A stretch of 21,895 nucleotides of DNA from Ophiothrix spiculata. Lineage: Eukaryota > Echinodermata > Ophiuroidea > Amphilepidida > Ophiotrichidae. Of this stretch, positions 8,415-18,321 are shown piece after piece. The stretch is from assembly GCA_000969725.1 (NCBI GenBank), contig JXSR01S074701.1; one strand, written 5' to 3'. Below the pieces are notes generated by a model. That model did no database searches. It had not been told where the DNA came from and saw nothing but the letters and a program-made list of their open reading frames with translations. Both the position numbers and the translations under genes were made by a program. The number at the start of each line of letters is the position of its first letter. The first letter of the stretch is position 1.

Positions 8415-9003
8415 CACTCTTAGAAAGGAAGGATCAAATATGAGACAAAAAGGATCAATTTTGATCCTTTTTAGGTATCAAATATGAGCTTACCCTTTAA
8501 GGATCAAAGTGATCCCAAAATAAGATCTGCCTAAAAACATCTCACTGAAGTGACCCTAGCAGGGTTTGAACCCACGCCGCATGTGCACCATGTATAATTA
8601 CCAATTATAATGACCAACGCTCTAACTACTCGCCCACTGAAGAGGCAGTTATCAAGTGTGCAGAAATTATCGTATTTGTATACCATTGTTTACATTCCCG
8701 GCAATGTAGTGGATATGGGGTATAATCAAATATGAAACAAAAGATCATGTTGGAGCTCATCCTTTCCGTATCAAAGTAAACCAGAAATACGGATCAAAAC
8801 TTTGATATTGTAATCAAAAAGGATCAAAATGAAATGATCCTAAAAAAAGGATCAAAACTGATTCTGGTGAATTTGATATTTGTATATTTTGATCCGAAAA
8901 AGTATCAAAACGATCCACGTTGGATCAAAAGTGATCCTTAAAGGATCAAAATAAAATGATCCCGAAAACTACTCGTACATTTGATACCGGCCTTCTAAGA
9001 GTG
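8415..9003. mobile_element. MITE built of GGATCAAA motifs (CACTCT-type ends)
   Basis: The terminal inverted repeats CACTCTTAGAA are perfect over 11 bases at both ends, with TA directly outside (8413-8414 and 9004-9005). The 589-bp interior contains many copies of GGATCAAA and its inverse TTTGATCC, denser towards the right half. A tRNA-like segment (8548-8636, minus strand) lies in the left half. There is no coding capacity. The ends are related to those of 8054-8291 although the internal motif differs. Confidence 0.85.
8548..8636 (-). ncRNA. tRNA-related sequence inside the MITE
   Basis: On the minus strand GCGAGTAGTTAGAGCG (near 8633-8618) resembles a tRNA D arm and A box, and TGGGTTCAAACCCTGC (near 8573-8558) is a good T arm and B box. 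The interval between them is longer than in a standard tRNA and gives no clean anticodon arm. It is best read as a tRNA pseudogene or a SINE head nested in the element. Confidence 0.5.
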
Positions 9004-9032
9004 TAGAAAACCTACTTGTTCGTTCAAATCTG

Positions 9033-9158
9033 TCAATTTACCCGTATTTGTAACTCAAAAAGCGCCACATGTTCGGACAAAAACTTCAATATCTCTAGAA
9101 CTTAAAGACCATAGATGTGATCTTGGTGTTACTTTACTTTAGAACCCAGTAAAATTCG
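9033..9158 (+). repeat. Duplicated segment, copy 2 (empty site)
   Basis: This is the partner of 7986-8347 without the MITE. It reads straight through the insertion point (ATCTCTAGAACTTAAAGACC). The two copies flank the element at 8415-9003, so the block is repeat, element, repeat. Confidence 0.9.
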
Positions 9159-9571
9159 AATGTGTTATGAAAACGAATCGAATAGGAGTTCTAATTTTCT
9201 CGTTGATATCCCTAATAAAAGGAAACCGCCTTCGTTTTTAAGACTACGCGAGTTTTGGTGGAAGAACCACGTCTTGTATTAATATAAAATGCCTTATTCT
9301 TAACGCTAACACTGTATTAAACCATATTGACAGAACAACGCCTACACACGAGCCATTTTGTGTCCGAAAACAACCAGGGGCTATTAGTATTCTAAATGAC
9401 ACTGCCTTATTGCTATTTTCTGTGATATATTTGCTGTGTGTATATATCTGCTGGACGGAGGCGTTAATATATTAGGGATATCTAAGAAACACTTTTTATT
9501 TACAAAAACAAAAGCTCAAACGGTTTTGAATCAGGGAAAAAATTACGATTACACAATCCTAATTTGTTATA
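9159..9571. other. Unassigned DNA
   Basis: No gene, RNA or element end is seen before the hairpin element. Open frames that enter the hairpin from either side give mirror-image peptides, which shows that they are by-products of the inverted repeat. Confidence 0.4.
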
Positions 9572-9573
9572 TA

Positions 9574-9726
9574 TGTGGACCGCCGCGGCAAAAGGGTGCA
9601 GTTGTGGGCTCGTACATGTTGCTCCTTGTAGCATATCTGATGTATGCTATTTGTATGCATCAGACATGCTACAATGAGCAGCATGTAGGAGCCGACAACT
9701 GCACCCTTTTGCCGCGGCGGGACACA
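9574..9726. mobile_element. 153-bp near-perfect hairpin MITE (TGTG ends, TA flanks)
   Basis: Almost the whole element is an inverted repeat. The ends TGTGGACCGCCGCGGCAAAA and, inverted, TGTGTCCCGCCGCGGCAAAA match at 18 of 20, and pairing continues through GGGTGCAGTTGT, TACATG and TGTAGCAT to a loop of roughly 15 bases near 9643-9657. TA lies outside both ends (9572-9573 and 9727-9728). It is markedly more GC-rich than its surroundings. It is non-coding. Confidence 0.9.
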
Positions 9727-9728
9727 TA

Positions 9729-10935
9729 TGTCAAAACTAGCTAATACGAACATATTGGGCTAGCATAGTGGGCTAAAAACATATCTTCTCGTTTATTGGA
9801 ACTCTTTGTAACTTGTATGACGAAATAAGTAATATGCCCAGCGTTATACTTTTGTAGGGTATCAGGCATCATGGTCCTTCAAGTACTTTCCTCCATAAAA
9901 ATAATTTAATCACTTATTAGATGTATTTAAGGAAATATGTACTTATTTGACATATTTCCAAAAAATAAATGCATGAAAGTAGCATTCATTTACGTTAGAA
10001 ATACGTTATATGCACTAAATTACAAAATATTCAGATACTTGTTAATGGCATAACCTCCGGTAAGTCCGTGTTTTTATGTGTAGATTACTTATATTACATC
10101 CTCGACTAAACTCTTATACGAGTGGGCTAAACTCTTGTGTGTTAATTCATATAGACAAATTAAATACAAGTAGTTTCATGTGTTCATTTTGTTCCCTTCA
10201 TGTTACATATATTGCTGGAGGTAACTTTCAAGTTAATAAATAAAGACAGGCTAGAGATTGGCTAGAGACAGACTAGTTTAATGGATCAATATGTCTGAGT
10301 ACTGGTCTGTAAGAATATGACCGTTTCATCATAATTGTCTCATATTTCCATTGGTTTAAAGAATATACACTTTATTCTTCCAGGTTCTCCTTACCTTAAA
10401 CCTTACCTGGTTGGGGATAAATGCGAAATCAAGTTTTAGGAGTGAATAAGACTGGGGGTTTTATTATAAGCTCCTTAAAGTTTGGACACACGCGATTAAC
10501 AGAAAATGTTCCTGTCTAAGATTATACAGTTTTGATGTTTACGGCTATAGGTCGTTTCTTTAAAGAAGACTTCAGTTATTTAAAAAAATGTACATTGTAT
10601 TGCAATGCTTTCACAAGATGTTTTTATTTTATCGGAGTTCCTTTTTTGACAAAATGCAACTTTAAGCTTTTAATACTTAACAAGTACAAATAAATATCTC
10701 CTATTTTAAAACAGAGTACTTAAAAAAAGAAGAGATTCATGAAGTCGAATGTTCAATGATATTAATATTGCTATCACGTCTAATATGTTATGTTTAAGAT
10801 TGAACACTGTCATTCTTGTAACAAAATACTTGTACATGTACTTATGTTTCGTAACTCATAGTAATCTAATATTCCCCAGTAGAAAAGTATACTTTGAATT
10901 ACAAACATTTGTACTCCCACATAGCTTTTTTTGAA
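9729..10935. other. Unassigned AT-rich DNA
   Basis: About 1.2 kb without supported features. Minor items are a short hairpin near 10381-10415 (CCAGGT...ACCTGG), repeated GGCTAGAGA near 10250-10268, and repeated CTAAACTCTT near 10107-10136. The single open frame at 10749-10934 has no recognisable content. Confidence 0.4.
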
Positions 10936-10937
10936 TA

Positions 10938-11277
10938 TGTGTTCTCTCTGATCTAAAGTCGACAGACTTTATTTTGCGCTACAGGTAAACGCTACAGGTG
11001 AAAATACATGCAAAGGTTGGTGATTTTTTTTCAGATTCACAATATTCGTGTAATCTTCAAATCATCTGCAGATAAACATACATTTACTGGATTTTGAATG
11101 CGTTTCTCATTTCCATCTTTTACTCCATGGCAAACTTTGACGGATCATACTTGACTTGTGGATATCGGGTATAGTGCATCGAGGTGTCATTTTCATCCTT
11201 ATAATCTTTGATTTGCAGATAAAAAATGAAAATGACCTTAGACCGACTTGACGGCTGGTTCGAGCTGGACAGTCACA
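10938..11277 (+). mobile_element. MITE family 1, copy 2
   Basis: It is homologous to 4340-4680 over its length (340 bp), for example TTTTGCGCTACAGG, GGATCATACTTGACTTGTGG and AAATGAAAATGAC. The right end GAGCTGGACAGTCACA is followed by TA (11278-11279), and the left end TGTGTTCTC is preceded by TA (10936-10937). A short internal direct repeat (CGCTACAGGT twice) lies near 10978-11000. The left terminal repeat has decayed. Confidence 0.75.
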
Positions 11278-11423
11278 TATAGGTCTCATAGAATTCAGTC
11301 ATTTGAAAATTACAAAAGGACAACAAAATCAGAAAAAAAGTATTGGCATCATGTCTGCCCGAGTTTTCTGTAACTTTTTTGTGGAAGTATAAGTGAGAAT
11401 AGAGTAGGAACACAAAACACATA

Positions 11424-11838
11424 TGTGACCCCTCATATCGAAAGGTACCTCAAGGGTTCCAAAATGAAAATTTATTTTTTTGGTCTCATCTGAAATATTA
11501 TATTTTATTTAAATGACACCTTGGATGTTCGATTGCAACGTTACATCCACATTGGTGAAAGGCATCGGGCTGATTCAGAAAACTCGAGTTACCTGAGAAA
11601 ATCGAGTTTAAAATTTCTGTACTGGTAAAACTTAAATGGAGAAAGGATATTTATCTCGGTTTTTAAAGCGTTTGTCTTATGTATTAGATGTTGGATAAAT
11701 CAATTAATATCATAGAATGCACTTCAAAGGTAACGTTTCTGATGAAATTTGAAATTCGACCTTTGACGTGATTTTTGACTACGCTCAGCTTCAATGATCC
11801 GTATCTCGTAATTTACTATGCCGATATGACGGGTCACA
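11424..11838. mobile_element. MITE family 3 (TGTGACCC ends)
   Basis: The element is 415 bp. Terminal inverted repeats TGTGACCCCTCATATCG and TGTGACCCGTCATATCG match at 16 of 17. The left flank is TA (11422-11423); the right flank reads AT, probably a changed TA. The interior is unrelated to the other families and has no long open frame. Confidence 0.8.
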
Positions 11839-12699
11839 ATTATGTTTGCACATTATAGTTTAATAAAGTATTTCTTATCCTTCGCATAAGATATTTTCCC
11901 AGTTGAACACATGTATGTATATAACAATTCAATTTATATATAGTGATTTTTTACCTTCAAATATCGTTATTAGTCACTCAAATAATTTTAGATTTAGTTC
12001 AGTTAATATTTTCGTTAACTCTCGTTAAAATTTAATTTCATCGCACTTTAGTTGAATTTACTGGAACGTTTAGTTAGTCACAAGTACAACATGAAAACAA
12101 ACACTGAATGGATGAAAACATGTTTCGCAAATAAAACGTATTATTTGGAAAACACGAGATGTTATTTGTCTTATATCACCTTAATGTTCATTGTTTTTGG
12201 CATGATATATTCATAGGGCATTGCCCGGAAACTCTCAAAGCAATTTTTTATCACATCTCATCTGCTATATAATCTCCTTATCACATAGCTGCTAAGAAAA
12301 TTTGATTTGTTCTCATGTTACTTATGCCATGTAGTAAAAGCTTAAGCAGGAAAACACATTGTTTAAGAAAAGCAACGCGTAATCTGAAAATCGACTTGGT
12401 TGTAAATCCTTGTGTTTTAGAAGATGTTTTGGAATAGCAATGAATTTTGAAAAATAAGTACCAAGTATTTTAACAGTTGAGAGTAAAGAAAAAAGATCTT
12501 TATTTCACTAACCACCCATCGACCTCCACACATCGTTAACAGGTTCACTGAATATCAATCCACATATACCTTGTGAATGTCAAGCAATAGAATATAGGAT
12601 GGGAAAATAAATGAAAAGGAAAAAAGACACGATCTAGGATGATTATGGATCCTAATCACACGCTAAGTACGTGATATTTGTATACCATTTTTAAAATTT
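11839..12699. other. Unassigned AT-rich DNA
   Basis: No gene or element boundary can be supported in this stretch. It is plain AT-rich sequence with short homopolymer runs. Confidence 0.4.
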
Positions 12700-12862
12700 G
12701 CATATTTTCACAACTGAGGGAATCGGCACTCATAAGGAGGCCGAGTATGGTATCACGTGATGTATCGTGACGGATTTGGTGTCCTGGTAAATCAGCCACA
12801 AAAATGAGATGCCATACTTGGCCTCGTTATGAGTGTCAATTCCCTCAGCGGCGAAAATATGC
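12700..12862. mobile_element. Foldback element (163 bp)
   Basis: Inverted arms of about 55 bp start with GCATATTTTCACAACTGAGG and, inverted, GCATATTTTCGCCGCTGAGG (17 of 20) and continue through GGAAT, CACTCATAA, GGCC and AGTATGG. The remaining centre is unique. No clear target duplication is seen. Confidence 0.85.
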
Positions 12863-12915
12863 CAGTTATGATTGGTCTATTATAGTGGTTTAGTATAACT
12901 TGGATGTTGCATATA

Positions 12916-13166
12916 TGTGATGGCTCACCCTGAAAGGAGAAAGGGGGGACTTTGAAGATGATATCAATTTTGATTTTATCATTTCATCTGTTTCAGCATT
13001 TTCTAAGCTTTACAATGACACCTTACTTGTTGAAATTAATCAAATTTTACAACAGAAGTTCTGCTTGAAATTCTTATTATTTTTTAGATTTTTTGCTGCC
13101 TATTTTCATCAATTTCTCGAAAAAGGTTCTGTCGCAAAGTCCCGCTTTTCGGGGTGAGTCATCACA
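12916..13166 (+). mobile_element. MITE family 2, copy A (TGTGATGGCTCACCC ends)
   Basis: The element is 251 bp. Ends TGTGATGGCTCACCCTGAAA and, inverted, TGTGATGACTCACCCCGAAA match at 18 of 20, and similarity continues to GGGACTTTG, about 38 bp in all. TA lies outside both ends (12914-12915 and 13167-13168). The interior (TCAAATTTTACAACAGA, GAAATTCTTATTATTTT) matches the reverse complement of 16414-16641. Confidence 0.9.
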
Positions 13167-13168
13167 TA

Positions 13169-13974
13169 TTTACCTTAAATATATTATAACAATAACAACG
13201 AACAAACTCCAGCAACAGCAGATGTATTTTTAAGTTTCAGATGGTATATGTTAATATTGTATGGACTTAAATTATCGTAGCAAATAACAATAACTCATAT
13301 TATTTTTTATTAAATTTATAAAGTTCAATGCAAAAGTTGGGCAACATTTTTCTTTCAAAATGTTGGAAATGGCTTGGGTTTATGACACCAAAGATTTATG
13401 TATTTAAATTCCTCTTGGTATAAGACACAACCCTGTTACATTATCAGTTTGAGAATATGTGTATACCGTGAAACTTTCAGTAACAGTTGCCTTACCAGAG
13501 GTCTATTCATTAACAAACTTAAAATATGTAAGCTATATCATCCCAATCCGTAGTAGATTCACATGCAAAGTCACAATATTGGTGCTTTCAACAATATTCT
13601 CTGACCAACCGCATGGAAACATTTTATCGTATTCACTCCAATTCTATTAAACACTAATAAATCACAGCCTATATTTCAATAATGTAATTAAAATACCTCT
13701 TCTCATCTGATAAATTGACAGATATATGCCTCTCAGTTTAACCGCTTTATTCTGTGTCTGATGAGAGATAGCTTCGGGGTAGAAAGCTTTATGCTTTAAT
13801 AGTTAATGTATCACTGTAATTAAAACAAGATATCTTCCGTTATGGGTCATTCATAAAGTAAGACATCGTAGACGCCAAGTATACCTGAATTGCTAGGGCA
13901 CTTGTCCTGATAGATTCTTACAGGGTTTGGTGGCTATGATACGTTATATATAACAAAGTTATAATAGAAAACCT
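13169..13974. other. Unassigned AT-rich DNA
   Basis: No supported gene is present. The open frame at 13459-13650 is not recognised. TGTAATTAAAA occurs twice (near 13684 and 13816), which may be chance. The part from about 13870 may belong to an element around the telomere-like block, because ACGCCAAGTATACCTGAATT near 13870 weakly resembles the inverse of 14084-14104. Confidence 0.35.
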
Positions 13975-14070
13975 ATACCCTAACCCTAAACTTAAACCCT
14001 AACCCTAAAACTAACACTAACCCTAAATTAAATCTAACCCTAACACTAACCCTAAACCCTAACCCTAAAA
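13975..14070 (+). repeat. Interstitial telomere-like repeats (CCCTAA/TAACCC type)
   Basis: About 95 bases of degenerate CCCTAA units (ACCCTAACCCTAAAC, AACCCTAACACTAACCCTAA and similar) match the TTAGGG telomere repeat of most animals, with the G-rich strand on the minus strand. Units vary (CCCTAAA, ACACTAA, AAATTAAAT), so the array is old or arose inside a mobile element. Unique sequence lies on both sides, so this is not a chromosome end. Confidence 0.85.
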
Positions 14071-14131
14071 TTCGGGATGGGATCTAAAGTACACTTGGTC
14101 CGTTATAATATATCTAGATAAACAGCTGCTC

Positions 14132-14240
14132 CAAAACAGAACCGGCGGTTGACCGTTCGAAACCGGCGGTTTTAAGGTGTTGCAATTGTTTAAAACAATA
14201 ACAACTGGCTGTTCTGGCCGGCCAACCGCCGATGTTTTTG
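14132..14240. repeat. GC-rich imperfect hairpin
   Basis: CAAAACAGAACCGGCGGTTG on the left pairs with CCAACCGCCGATGTTTTTG on the right. A second ACCGGCGGTT lies at about 14162, and a palindromic core TTGTTTAAAACAA lies in the loop. It could be a small foldback element; no target duplication is clear. Confidence 0.65.
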
Positions 14241-15594
14241 AAGTAACCTCTTAAAAACAACATTAAAATGCTAACTTCGTTTTGTGTTCTGTCTGTAACA
14301 ACATCCGTCTTTTTTAATTACCAACTATTCAATGCGATATAAATCCCACAAATGCAAAAACTACCACGCATGCGCAATAAGAACTGATATTCTCTTGTTA
14401 ATCATATCGAAAGAGGAATCTCAAAAATCATTTATACAAGAAACTATAAGGACTGCTTACTCGATAAGTTCATCAAATAGGTGAAGAGATGAGGCACTGG
14501 GGAGTACTAAAAGACTTGGGAGACATATCACTTGCAGAAACATTTATTAGTTACAAACATTTCTGTTTACTAATTATTCATGTTTTGTTCTCCTGGAAAT
14601 GTTATATGCCTTGAAACGTTATGCACCGTGTGGTGATAATAAATTGAATATACAATGTAATGAAATATATATTAGCTTGTTTGTTAAGCTTCGTGAAATC
14701 GTTTTATTCTAGTTAAACAAGAAAGCCATGTTTAGGGCATACAGATCAAAAAATAATCGTTCTTATTCTTACAAGTTTCAAAATAAACTTGTGCCAGTAC
14801 ATGTAGTAGAGTACATGGGTAAACAATGTAAAAATGTGTGTTGCAATGATGTGTGTTGCATTCAGCTTACAAACATCTCATCTGTTCTCAATAATAATAA
14901 TATCCATTATCATCAGAGTTGTTTCTTCAACAGTAACTCTCACCCCCATTATGATATTGTAAACTATGGTTTTAAGATTCAGTGATTTCTTATCATACTT
15001 TTGTCGGATGTTTCATAGTGGACATTGAAATATTTTTGTCTGATACTGTATCCTCAAAATATTCTTTTGACTTTTTATTCAATTACCTCTCTCGCTTGAC
15101 TTAGAATAATCCTTTTCAAATTTGCAATTCACAATACGTTCTCATAACGAAATACTTAGAAAAACACCATGTCGTGGTTACGTTAATTTCACACCTATTT
15201 AGGATAATCGTATTGCAATATTCTACATTCAAACACTTATTCCAGAAGTTGTGAGATACTAATCAACGCAAGTGAGAAACGTTTTCATTTAAAGAAAGAT
15301 GAGAAGTATATCAATCTCTTATCTAATTACAGACAAAAAAGATCTTTTCAAGTTTGCCGTAAGTCATCTCATTAACAGACTAAGGAATTAGTTTACAAAT
15401 ATGTTACAAATTGTATATAACAAAAGACGTATTAAATTAATCTTACCACTCAAAGGAAGCCTGTCAATCAAAGTATGGGATAGGCTACATTATTGGCTTC
15501 GACAAAAGTATTGTCACGGAATGCAATTTCTTAAATGAGGATTATCTATACTTATTGACTACAGTGAATAGAATAAGTAATGGATAATAATTAT
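14241..15594. other. Unassigned AT-rich DNA
   Basis: About 1.35 kb with no supported gene. The 85-codon frame at 14728-14985 is rich in N, S, H and C and shows no domain. Nothing else stands out. Confidence 0.4.
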
Positions 15595-15911
15595 AATAAT
15601 TCCGGCATTTATATTGCGCCTTTTCCAGTGGATACAAAGCGCTGGCCATTATTATTACGCCGTAACAAGGGAATCGTCAGAACCATTTCGCCTTAAACTA
15701 GGCCATTTAAGGCCAATGACCAAAGGCGCAGACCTATCAGCACTTAGGTTGTGATATTCCCCCCAAAACAGCTCCCCAATACGCTCGGGTCTATGAGGCA
15801 AGTGTGATAAAGTGATTTGCCCAGGTTCACAACACGTTGGCACTAGCGGGGCTCGAACTCACAACCTTCCGATCATGAGTCCTGCTCTGTTCCACTAGAC
15901 CACACGCGCCC
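15595..15911 (-). mobile_element. tRNA-derived SINE, minus strand (about 315 bp)
   Basis: On the minus strand the head GGGCGCGTGTGGTCTAGTGG (15911 down) contains an A box and GAGTTCGAGCCCC (15859-15847) is the B box. The central part (GAACCTGGGCAAATCACTTT) is related to the central domain of the SINE at 2021-2503. The 3' part AGCGCTTTGTATCCACTGG...GCGCAATATAAATGCCGG ends in ATT-rich tail sequence at 15595-15610. This tail resembles the LINE 3' end at 3376-3430 (AGCGCT, CACTTAATAAATG, ATT repeats). A 62-codon open frame inside it is incidental. Confidence 0.85.
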
Positions 15912-16087
15912 GGATTAACAAAATAATTTACAACATATTACGTACAAAATGCATTGTTATGCAAGGACAGAACATTTGAACAGGCCTAATGGTATTATGT
16001 GTATATATATAGTAAGGAATAACCTTAAACTATTAGGCAGGTTTATTTACAAGATTTTCTACAGCCTAGCAATTAGAATTACACATA

Positions 16088-16412
16088 TGTGTTCATAAAT
16101 CCCTATACAGCCGTAAATGCAAGAAATTTCATTTTGTGCTACAGGTGAGAAAATTCATGCCAAAATAGAAATTTGTCTAAATTGATTTTTCGACAGATTT
16201 CCAAACCTTGTGCTTATTTCAAAACACCTGCAAAGTTTCATTTTAAGAAAATGATCGGAAATATGAAATATATCTGTTGTATGTTCCGAGGAAAAATCAA
16301 TGAATGCATTTATCTCAGTTTCACCGTTTACCTCTGGCAACCTTTGACAGACCATAATTGACTTCTGGAAAGCGGGTGAAGTTCAGTGAGGTGTCATTTT
16401 AATCCTTATAAC
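16088..16412 (+). mobile_element. MITE family 1, copy 3 (3' end missing)
   Basis: It is homologous to 4340-4680 from the left end (TGTGTTCATAAATCCC...GCCGTAAATGCA) through TTTTGTGCTACAGGTGA and GACCATAATTGACTTCTGG to AATCCTTATAAC. TA precedes it at 16086-16087. The last 60 or so bases of the family, including the right terminal repeat, are absent; a family 2 element begins exactly there. Confidence 0.8.
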
Positions 16413-16413
16413 A

Positions 16414-16641
16414 TGTGATGGCTCACCCCGAAAAAGGCGACTTTACGACAGAACACTTTTATAAGAAACTGGTGAAAATAGACAACAAAAATAAAGAAAA
16501 TAACAAGAATTTCCAGCAGATTATCTGTTGTAAAATTTGATCGCGTTGGTCAATTTCAAAAAGGTGCTGTAACAGATAAAATTAAAAATATCAAAATTAA
16601 TAAAATCTGCAAAGTCTCTCCTTTCGGGGTGAGCCATCAAA
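16414..16641 (-). mobile_element. MITE family 2, copy B
   Basis: The element is about 228 bp, in opposite orientation to 12916-13166. Ends TGTGATGGCTCACCCCGAAA and, inverted, TTTGATGGCTCACCCCGAAA match at 18 of 20. The interior inverted reads TCAAATTTTACAACAGATAA and GAAATTCTTGTTATTTTCTT, as in copy A. The flanks are not clean TA. It abuts the truncated family 1 copy. Confidence 0.85.
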
Positions 16642-18180
16642 AATAAACATAACACACATTTCATTGTAGCTTAATTTACCAAAAGTAAAATTCGGTTGCA
16701 CAACGTAGCAAAGGTATTAAACCAGTCATAATCATTATGATCATTATGAGTATGAAAGCCAGTTTTTACTCTTTTTACACACATAATGACAGTGCATTTT
16801 ATTAAATGACACGAGTTTTAATTGTCAATAAATTAAAAACATTTTCGGTTTCCTGTACATCCAGTTTCTTCTGAATGCTGAATTCAAGTTTTCTTCTTCA
16901 TTAAATCCATTAAGTGGAATCACAATGAATGCAAGAAATAAATCAAAGTTTAACTTAATATATAAACGTGATGATGACAAGTAAATAACAGAAAGAAAGA
17001 ACTAAATCCCAAGAGAGCTTCATCAATTGTCATTCCAATAATACTTCATAATCGGGTGGTAAGTAATCATAAGGCAGGATGTCTTAGTTTCATCTGTAAT
17101 TCCTATTAGAAACCAGTCATGAGCGTCCAATCAATATGACGCAAACCCATAAGTCAAATAATGACTAAGACAACACCTGGAAAACAACTACAGAATATCA
17201 TGGAATGTTGACTCAGTGTGTGTATGTAAAATAATAGTTCTTTTAAACCAGCTGATTTGACTAGTGTGTGAATAATCATGGATATTGTAGGAATAACTGA
17301 GTATTATACGACTAATCTATCTGAGATGACACGTATTAAGCAACCTTACACTATTCAGGCATTTGGCAATATCAGTTTATCAAATCTTCTATGGACGTAT
17401 ATGTTGAAAAACAGTTCATAGACTGCTTAAAACAGTTATATTGACAAAAATCATGCATCGGTTGTTTGATACAAATTATCTGCACCTTAACCATAATGGC
17501 TACCCGGGGGGGGGGGGACAATCACCCTTTAGGGGGTATTTTGAAAAACTGTGGTCACGCTATGCCTGTAACATTATACTTGAGTGGCCCCCCTGGGAAT
17601 GGCTATCAATCAACGTACATCCCTAGCTCTTCTTACAGCTGTCATTACAAAGCTATGAGGCTGAACTTTCTAACCCAACATTTTCTAGTTCTTGACATAT
17701 TTTTTTAAAATTTGAAACACAATGCAATACCAGCGGAAGAATTTTCATTCTCCGGAAAACAAGGTCTGAATAATTGCATATTGTATTGTATTTTAAAGTG
17801 AATTTAGTTTAATTGATTTGTGTGTGCAAATTACATTGCATTGTTGTCTTAACAAAACATACACACAGTACAAACAAAAACAAAATAAAAGCAAAACATT
17901 ACATTACCATGTTCCTATTTTCAGAAATAATCATTAAATGAACATGTCAGGATGTTTAAGGTACAAATCAAGAATCATCAACCGTTGTGGCATAGTCGAA
18001 TATACATCATGATACATCAAAAACGCAGAGTGTTTAGCTTTAGCTCAAGAATTAACCAATATATGTATTTTCTACCATATGCTGTGACATATATCATAAA
18101 CTTCCAGTGCTATGTTCAACAATGTATATGATTTATTTTATATGATATAAAAATATGGTTATAAACGTATATTTGTTATA
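16642..18180. other. Unassigned AT-rich DNA with a G12 run
   Basis: No supported gene. A run of 12 G lies at 17506-17517, followed about 70 bases later by GGCCCCCCTGGGAATGGCT, which can pair loosely with the sequence before the run (ATGGCTACCCGG). This may be the end of a small foldback. A repeated ATCATTATG lies near 16730-16750. The open frames at 17441-17708 fall in this composition-biased stretch and are not recognised. Confidence 0.4.
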
Positions 18181-18319
18181 GCTAGGTTGCGCAAACTGTT
18201 GCCCGAACGGAAAACAGCGTTATAATCTTTTGTTATTCATGAATATTCGCATGGGTAACTCATGAATAACAAAAGAATTTACGTTCGGTTTGACCGAACG
18301 ACAGTTTGCGCAACCTAGC
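18181..18319. mobile_element. 139-bp foldback MITE with perfect 19-bp ends
   Basis: The terminal inverted repeats GCTAGGTTGCGCAAACTGT are perfect over 19 bases. Further inside, CGAACG and CTTTTGTTATTCATGA pair with their inverses. TA lies at both flanks (18179-18180 and 18320-18321). It is GC-richer than its surroundings at the ends and has no coding sequence. The perfect ends suggest a young or well-preserved copy. Confidence 0.9.
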
Positions 18320-18321
18320 TA

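Noticed and set aside
9436-9753. Overlapping open frames on both strands, both containing PPRQKGAVVGSYMLL
   Set aside because: They are mirror images produced by the hairpin element at 9574-9726, not a gene.
14728-14985. 85-codon open frame with CC pairs (VCCNDVCC)
   Set aside because: The cysteines come from a repeated TGTGTGTTGCA-like stretch. The rest is N/S/H-rich, with no signal peptide or domain, so it is not a supported small cysteine-rich protein.
15655-15843. 62-codon open frame on the minus strand
   Set aside because: It lies wholly inside the SINE at 15595-15911.
17466-17708. 80-codon frame with GGG and PPGNGY stretches
   Set aside because: The glycine and proline runs come from the G12 run and its C-rich partner; this is a composition artefact.
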